A DNA stretch of 10,618 nucleotides from positions 1 to 10,618 of the forward strand of contig JAUWXS010000013.1 in assembly GCA_030616265.1 (NCBI GenBank), in the 5' to 3' direction. Of this stretch, positions 6,325 through 10,618 are shown one piece after another. The notes below the pieces were generated by a model. It was not told the origin of the DNA. It saw only the letters and a list, made by a program, of their open reading frames with translations, and ran no database searches. The DNA comes from Dehalococcoidia bacterium. GTDB lineage: Bacteria > Chloroflexota > Dehalococcoidia > Dehalococcoidales > BS750m-G39. Within the stretch, counting starts at the first letter, position 1; every line of letters starts with the position of its first letter. The position numbers and the translations under genes were made by a program.

Positions 6325-7029
6325 ATGGTTACTGAGTTTATTCTGTTACTGGTCGGCGGCTATCTTATGGGTTCAATTCCCGCTGCCTATCTAGCCGCCC
6401 GGTGGTCGCGGGGGATAGACATCAGGCAGTATGGCAGCGGTAATGTCGGCGGCGCCAACCTGTTTAAGGTAAGTGCCAAGTGGATAGCTATCCCGGCAAT
6501 CTTCTTTGATATCGGCAAGGCGATGTTGGCGGTCTGGGTGGCTAATCTGATAGGGCTGGATATCGCCCAGCAGGTAATCATAGGCATCGCCGGGATTATC
6601 GGGCACAACTGGCCGGTCTTTCTCCGCTTCAACGGCGGCAGGGGCATTGCCACCATCATCGGAGTGGCGCTGATAGTCCCCCTGCTGAACGGTTTAATAC
6701 CCTGGTCGCTGATAGCCTTCATGGCCATCATGATAGCCAACGTGCTTACCGTTCGTAACATACCGGTGGGAATAGGCATCGCCGTGGCGGCTATGCCCAT
6801 CGTCAGCTGGGGGGTGGGCGAGCCGCTGGCTATGATTCTGGGCTTTGTTGCCATGTTTATAATTATGGTTATCAGGCGGCTGACCCCGCCCAAGACCCAG
6901 GCTTCGGCCTCGGTGACGACGAGGGAGCTATTGCTCAACCGCCTGCTCTTCGACCGCGACATCAGGGACCGGGAAGCCTGGATAAATCAGCGGCGGGTAA
7001 AGCCAAAAGAAAAACCAGGAAAGGATTGA
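6325..7029 (+). CDS. plsY: Glycerol-3-phosphate acyltransferase PlsY
   Basis: PlsY transfers an acyl group from acyl phosphate to glycerol 3-phosphate, the first step of membrane phospholipid synthesis with the PlsX/PlsY system. The sequence is an integral membrane protein of several hydrophobic helices and shows the three conserved loops: GSIPAAY (16-22), GSGNVGGANLFKV (37-49, usually GSGNxGATN) and GHNWPVF with NGGRGIAT (93-110, usually KGGKG). The GGRG form with Arg in place of Lys is a mild variation. At 234 residues it is longer than the common length of about 200, owing to a charged cytoplasmic tail after residue 185. A strong Shine-Dalgarno sequence GAGGAGA (6314-6320) precedes the ATG. 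It is 16 bases behind the PHP gene. No plsX is visible here. Confidence 0.9.
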   Translation: MVTEFILLLVGGYLMGSIPAAYLAARWSRGIDIRQYGSGNVGGANLFKVSAKWIAIPAIFFDIGKAMLAVWVANLIGLDIAQQVIIGIAGIIGHNWPVFLRFNGGRGIATIIGVALIVPLLNGLIPWSLIAFMAIMIANVLTVRNIPVGIGIAVAAMPIVSWGVGEPLAMILGFVAMFIIMVIRRLTPPKTQASASVTTRELLLNRLLFDRDIRDREAWINQRRVKPKEKPGKD

Positions 7030-7039
7030 CTCTGGCCAG

Positions 7040-7525
7040 ATGAAATGCGCCTATCATCCCGATGTTGAAACTAACCTGAGCTGCGGCAAGTGCGGCCAGC
7101 CGATATGCCCCAAATGCATGACGCAGACCCCAGTGGGAGCTAGGTGCCCCGATTGCGCCAGGTTATATAAACTGCCCACCTATAGCCTCTCCGCCAGATA
7201 CTACCTGATAGCGGCGGGAACGGCGCTGGGTATGGCTATCGCCTGCGGCGTCGTCTGGTGGCTGCTCCGAGCCTCCGTCCCCTTCATCGTCTTTAACCTG
7301 CTGCTGGCTGGTGGCGTCGGCTTTGCCATCGGCGAAGTGGTCGGCCGTTCCGTCAACCGCAAGCGCGGCAAGTGGCTGGCTTTAATCGGGGCTGTTGCCA
7401 TTCCTATAAGCTACCTGGCGAGCATCCCCGCCGACATGCTTTTTAAATATACGGCTGTTTTCCACCCCCTTGATATATTAGCCATAGCTATAGGCATCTT
7501 TATCGCCGTTATCCGGTTGCGTTAA
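7040..7525 (+). CDS. Zinc-finger (B-box-like) multi-pass membrane protein, function unknown
   Basis: The 161-residue product has a cysteine-rich N terminus followed by about four membrane helices. Cys3, His6, Cys15, Cys18, Cys23, Cys26, Cys36 and Cys39 form an eight-ligand pattern (CxxH, CxxC, CxxC, CxxC) that resembles the two-zinc B-box-like module found at the N terminus of some bacterial rhomboid-type and related membrane proteins. Hydrophobic stretches lie at about 54-76, 81-103, 111-129 and 143-159. There is no rhomboid GxSG serine motif. The ATG is 10 bases after plsY and has only a weak, distant purine-rich site, so translation may depend on coupling with plsY. I do not recognise a precise function; a membrane-bound adaptor or sensor is a guess. 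Confidence 0.75.
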   Translation: MKCAYHPDVETNLSCGKCGQPICPKCMTQTPVGARCPDCARLYKLPTYSLSARYYLIAAGTALGMAIACGVVWWLLRASVPFIVFNLLLAGGVGFAIGEVVGRSVNRKRGKWLALIGAVAIPISYLASIPADMLFKYTAVFHPLDILAIAIGIFIAVIRLR

Positions 7526-7563
7526 AATCTTTAAAGTCCGATTGGAGCTAGACGGGAGATACT

Positions 7564-9579
7564 ATGTCGCCGGTTAGTATGAGCTACTTGGGAATTCCGG
7601 GGTATGTGATTTTTTGGGTCTTGTTCGCCCTCGCCGTGGGGCTGCTCCTGCGCCGCCTGTATCAGCTGTGGCGCTATATGTCCCTGGGGCAAACAGTGGG
7701 CGGCTTCGGCCACCTGGTAAAGAGGGTCTTGAGTACCATTGTCTCGGTATTGGGGCAATGGTGCCAGCTTAAAAACCTGACCGCCAGGAACAGGGCCAGC
7801 CTGGGTCACGTCTTTATGGCCTGGGGGTTCTTCATCTACATCCCCTTCTACCTGATATTTATCATCATCGGCGGCGGCTTTGGCCTCTCCGAAACATTGG
7901 AACATACCAGCTTCTTTTTCTACTACGCCTGGGTTATGGACATCGCCGCCCCCTTTATTATGCTCGGCGCCCTCTGGGCAATCATCCGCCGCTATGTTAT
8001 CCGGCCGCCGAGGCTTAAAGGCGAGCAGAGCTTCGAGGCGCTGGTCATCCTGGTTACGGTGCTCATCCACCCCCTGACCCACCTCTTTAAGGAAGCCACC
8101 GGCATTGCCCTGGGCTACGCACCTGTGGGGCTGGGCGCCAACCTGCCCCCGATAAGCGAGGCGTTAAGCAATATCTTCGCCGGCGCCAGCCCGGCTGCAA
8201 TCGAGGCGGCCAACACCGCCTTTTTCTGGGCGCACTGGGGCTTCGTCCTCTTTGTCCTGGTCTTCATCGCCTACTCCCGCTACCTGCACATGATAGCCAG
8301 CATGTTCAACGTCCTCCTCCAGTCCCCACCCCCCAAGGGCGCCCTGCGCCCCATCGACCTGGAGAAAGCGGAAAGCTTCGGCGCTTCCAAGGTAACCGAT
8401 TTTAGCTGGAAGCAGCTTTTGGACCTCTATTCCTGCGTCATCTACGGCCAGTGCCAGGAGGTCTGCCCGGCAACCGCCAGCGGCAAAGCATTAAATCCCA
8501 AGAACCTGATTGACGACCTCAAGATTCACCTGCTGGCGGAGGGACCCACTCTGGTCAAGGGAGGCGAACCCGCCAAGGCCATGATTGGCGAGGTGATAAC
8601 CGAGGACGTAATCTGGGCCTGCACCACCTGCCGCGCCTGCCAGGAAGCCTGCCCGGTGGCCGTTGAGCACGTGGAAAAGATTATTGATATGAGGCGAAGC
8701 CTGGTGATGGAGCAGGCGTCAATCCCCGAAACCGCCGAAGGGGCGCTGCGCAGCATTGAAGACAGGGGCCACCCCTGGCGGGGGACGACGCTATCGCGGA
8801 CGGACTGGGCCGAGGGGCTTGATATTAAGACCCTGGCTGAGGACAGCGATATAGATATCCTGTTCTGGGTGGGCTGCACCGGGGCGCTGGAGGAGAGAAG
8901 CACCAAGATTTCCCAGGCTACGGCCAAGCTGCTCAAAAGCGCTGGGGTTAACTTCGGCATCCTGGGGGCTGAGGAAAGCTGCTGCGGCGAGCCCGCCCGC
9001 CGACTGGGCAACGAATACCTCTTCCAGATGCAGGCGGAGAAAAATATCGAGCTATTAAAGAACTACGGAGTCAAGCGGATAGTCACCGCCTGCCCCCACG
9101 GCTACCATACCCTGAAGAACGAGTACCCCCAGTTCGGCGGCAATTTCGAGGTTATCCACCACACCCAGCTTATCGCCCAACTGCTCAAAGAAGGCAAACT
9201 GAAGATTGCCAAGGGCAGGGGCGAACTGGTCACCTACCACGACGCCTGCTACCTGGGCCGCTACAACGATATCTACCAGCCGCCGCGGCGGATTGTAAAA
9301 AGCATCCCCGAGATAAAGATGGTAGAGATGGGACGCAATCGGGAAGACAGCTTCTGCTGCGGTGGCGGCGGGGGGCATATGTGGCTGGAAGAGCACGAAG
9401 GCCGCCGCATCAACGAGCTGCGCACCGAGCAGGCGATGGACACGGGGGCGCAAACGGTGGTTACCGCCTGCCCCTTCTGCCTGCAGATGTTCGACGACGG
9501 CATTAAGACCAAAGAGGCGGAAGAGAAGCTCAAGGTCATGGATATCGCCGAACTGCTGGCGGCGCAAATAGGAGAATAA
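7564..9579 (+). CDS. HdrDE-like fusion: cytochrome b (NarI-type) plus ferredoxin and two CCG domains
   Basis: The 671-residue protein joins a membrane cytochrome b part to a heterodisulfide-reductase-like Fe-S part, as expected for an enzyme moving electrons between the quinone pool and a disulfide or similar partner. Membrane helices lie at about 11-33, 83-104, 118-141, 155-173 and 222-245, with His82, His169, His173, His224 and His242 as possible haem ligands. Two ferredoxin-type sites follow: C291-Y294-C297-C301P, in which the second cysteine is Tyr, and a canonical C353-C356-C359-C363P. Two CCG domains close the protein: C438, C473-C474, C510 with Gly513 where the final Cys would be, and the complete C562, C598-C599, C636-C639. 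GGGAG (7554-7558) supports the start. The true substrate is unknown; the family is often annotated as Fe-S oxidoreductase. Confidence 0.88.
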   Translation: MSPVSMSYLGIPGYVIFWVLFALAVGLLLRRLYQLWRYMSLGQTVGGFGHLVKRVLSTIVSVLGQWCQLKNLTARNRASLGHVFMAWGFFIYIPFYLIFIIIGGGFGLSETLEHTSFFFYYAWVMDIAAPFIMLGALWAIIRRYVIRPPRLKGEQSFEALVILVTVLIHPLTHLFKEATGIALGYAPVGLGANLPPISEALSNIFAGASPAAIEAANTAFFWAHWGFVLFVLVFIAYSRYLHMIASMFNVLLQSPPPKGALRPIDLEKAESFGASKVTDFSWKQLLDLYSCVIYGQCQEVCPATASGKALNPKNLIDDLKIHLLAEGPTLVKGGEPAKAMIGEVITEDVIWACTTCRACQEACPVAVEHVEKIIDMRRSLVMEQASIPETAEGALRSIEDRGHPWRGTTLSRTDWAEGLDIKTLAEDSDIDILFWVGCTGALEERSTKISQATAKLLKSAGVNFGILGAEESCCGEPARRLGNEYLFQMQAEKNIELLKNYGVKRIVTACPHGYHTLKNEYPQFGGNFEVIHHTQLIAQLLKEGKLKIAKGRGELVTYHDACYLGRYNDIYQPPRRIVKSIPEIKMVEMGRNREDSFCCGGGGGHMWLEEHEGRRINELRTEQAMDTGAQTVVTACPFCLQMFDDGIKTKEAEEKLKVMDIAELLAAQIGE

Positions 9580-9598
9580 AAGCCCTTAAAGGAGAAAT

Positions 9599-9865
9599 AT
9601 GGCAGAAAGCAACAAAGTAAGCATTAAGGTAATAAGCCAGAAGGGAACCTGCGAGGCGGGGCACAAAGTAGGCGACCAGTGGCTGGTCGCCGAAAAGACG
9701 CCGGAAGGTCTATGCATCTTCGCCTTCTCTTCCCTGCTGCCCTGCATCACGCCGCTGATGTACGGCGGCTCGTTCCCCTGGGAAAAAGACCCCGACAGGA
9801 CCGCGGCGGTTTGCCCCGACCCCGGTAACCCGGTGGTCTTTGAGATTCGCCGCGTCCGCGATTAA
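9599..9865 (+). CDS. TIGR04076-like small cysteine-containing protein
   Basis: The 88-residue product has no signal peptide or membrane helix. It shows the pattern I associate with the TIGR04076 family of uncharacterised small proteins: a leading strand, then SQKGTCEAGHKVGD, a GLC, a central YGGSFPW and a CPDPGNPVVFEIRR ending. Cys18, His22, Cys39, Cys49 and Cys72 are the notable residues and could bind metal or undergo redox chemistry. It begins 19 bases after the Fe-S oxidoreductase, with a strong AAAGGAG four bases ahead of the ATG, so the two are probably co-transcribed. Its stop overlaps that of the convergent acyl-CoA synthetase gene. Family assignment is from memory of the motifs; no biochemical function is established that I know of. 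Confidence 0.8.
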   Translation: MAESNKVSIKVISQKGTCEAGHKVGDQWLVAEKTPEGLCIFAFSSLLPCITPLMYGGSFPWEKDPDRTAAVCPDPGNPVVFEIRRVRD

Positions 9866-10618
9866 GGCTCGCCGTACTTTTCGCGCAGCTTTCGCCGCAG
9901 GATCTTGCCCGTGCTGGTCTTGGGCAGCTCGCCGCTGACAAAGATTATTGAGGTCGGGCGCTTGAATCCGGCCAGGCGGGGACGGCAGAAGTCGATAATC
10001 TCCGCCTCGGTGGCTGTTTTCCCTTTTTTGAGCCTGACTATGGCCCTGACCTGCTGCCCCCACTCCACATCCTTGACGCCAATCACCGCCGCCTCTTCGA
10101 TTTTGGGGTGGGTGGAAAGGACGCTCTCCACCTCGCCGGGGCCGATATTCTCACCCCCCCTAACGATGACATCGTCACCGCGCCCGGTAAGATAGATATA
10201 GCCCTCCTCATCTTTATAGCCCATGTCGCCGGTGCGGTACCAGCCGTCGGCGGTAAAGGCTTGTTTCGTCTTCTCCTCGTCCCTCCAGTAGCCCTTCATT
10301 ATCCTCTGCCCCCGCACCACTATTTCCCCCGTCTTGCCCGCCGCCATTTCTCGCCCCTTTTCATCCCTGACCTGAATCTCGACATCCTCCCTGGGCAGCC
10401 CGATGGAATTAGCCAGCCTCTTCAGCTTCTTTTCTCTCTCCGCCGCCGACTCTTTACCGGTGATTATCTGGTCTTCGGCTCTCAGCGCAGCGATGGTGGA
10501 GGAGGTCTCGGTGCCGCCGAAGGCATTTATCAGCGCCCGACCCGGGAAGCGTTCCATGGCCTGTTTGAGCACCTCGTAGGGACAAAAGGCGGCGCCGTAG
10601 GTTACCACCCGCACGCTG
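9862..10618 (-). CDS. Acyl-CoA synthetase / AMP-dependent ligase, C-terminal part, cut by window edge
   Basis: This is the C-terminal half of an ANL-superfamily enzyme, which activates a carboxylic acid to an acyl adenylate and passes it to coenzyme A. About 251 residues are visible. The core motifs appear in order: VVTYGAAFCP, NAFGGTETSS (the adenylate-binding GGTE region), GEIVVRG with MKGYW, GWYRTGDMGY (the ATP ribose-binding Asp), LTGRGDDVIVRGGENI (hinge), and LPKTSTGKILRRKLRE, where the Lys 14 residues from the C terminus is the catalytic adenylation lysine. A GTG at 10614 is in frame, but sequence conserved in the family continues upstream of it, so I treat the gene as running off the right edge. 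The acid substrate cannot be told from this part. The 3' end overlaps the convergent neighbour by four bases. Confidence 0.92.
   Translation of the reverse strand, partial: SVRVVTYGAAFCPYEVLKQAMERFPGRALINAFGGTETSSTIAALRAEDQIITGKESAAEREKKLKRLANSIGLPREDVEIQVRDEKGREMAAGKTGEIVVRGQRIMKGYWRDEEKTKQAFTADGWYRTGDMGYKDEEGYIYLTGRGDDVIVRGGENIGPGEVESVLSTHPKIEEAAVIGVKDVEWGQQVRAIVRLKKGKTATEAEIIDFCRPRLAGFKRPTSIIFVSGELPKTSTGKILRRKLREKYGEP

Noticed and set aside
7531..8082. 183-codon minus-strand open frame opposite the oxidoreductase
   Set aside because: It is antisense to well-conserved membrane helices, begins at no recognisable ribosome site and has no known motif.
10612..10614. GTG as the start of the acyl-CoA synthetase
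   Set aside because: The protein would lack the N-terminal domain and the first ATP-binding motif, and a family-like residue continues upstream in frame; the gene is simply cut by the window edge.

Overview
The window is a run of bacterial housekeeping genes from a fairly GC-rich genome. The gene set and order (ammonia-type nadE, recA-recX, rny-ymdB-PHP-plsY, then a membrane HdrDE-like iron-sulfur protein) and the feel of the proteins suggest a Chloroflexota member, possibly class Dehalococcoidia. This is inferred from recognition, not from a database search. I see no mobile element, CRISPR array, tRNA or rRNA.

Layout. Positions 1-265 (minus) hold the N-terminal end of an amidohydrolase. A 75-base divergent intergenic region with a very good sigma-70-type promoter then leads to nadE (341-1075), which ends at an intrinsic terminator. 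The next interval, 1076-1323, is the largest gene-free stretch (248 bases). It carries that terminator, a run of G-tracts, a hairpin, an inverted repeat and an extended -10 promoter for recA. recA (1324-2322) and recX (2414-3040) follow, separated by a hairpin that probably limits recX expression.

From 3152 to 9865 seven plus-strand genes lie 2 to 38 bases apart: RNase Y, a YmdB-family phosphodiesterase, a PHP-domain phosphoesterase, PlsY, a zinc-finger membrane protein, a 671-residue cytochrome b/Fe-S oxidoreductase fusion, and a small TIGR04076-like protein. The first three form a plausible RNA-turnover set: a membrane endonuclease, a cyclic-nucleotide phosphodiesterase, and a PHP enzyme of the family that handles pAp or RNA 5' ends. 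PlsY makes lysophosphatidic acid at the membrane. The last two genes look like an electron-transfer pair. On the minus strand, an acyl-CoA synthetase-like gene (cut by the right edge) converges on this set and shares a 4-base overlap of stop codons.

Most of the window is conserved core genome. The points most worth a second look are the missing cysteine in the first ferredoxin-like site of the 671-residue oxidoreductase (with a second missing cysteine in its first CCG domain), its small cysteine-rich neighbour, the palindromic shared -10 element at 307-318, and the crowded regulatory region ahead of recA.
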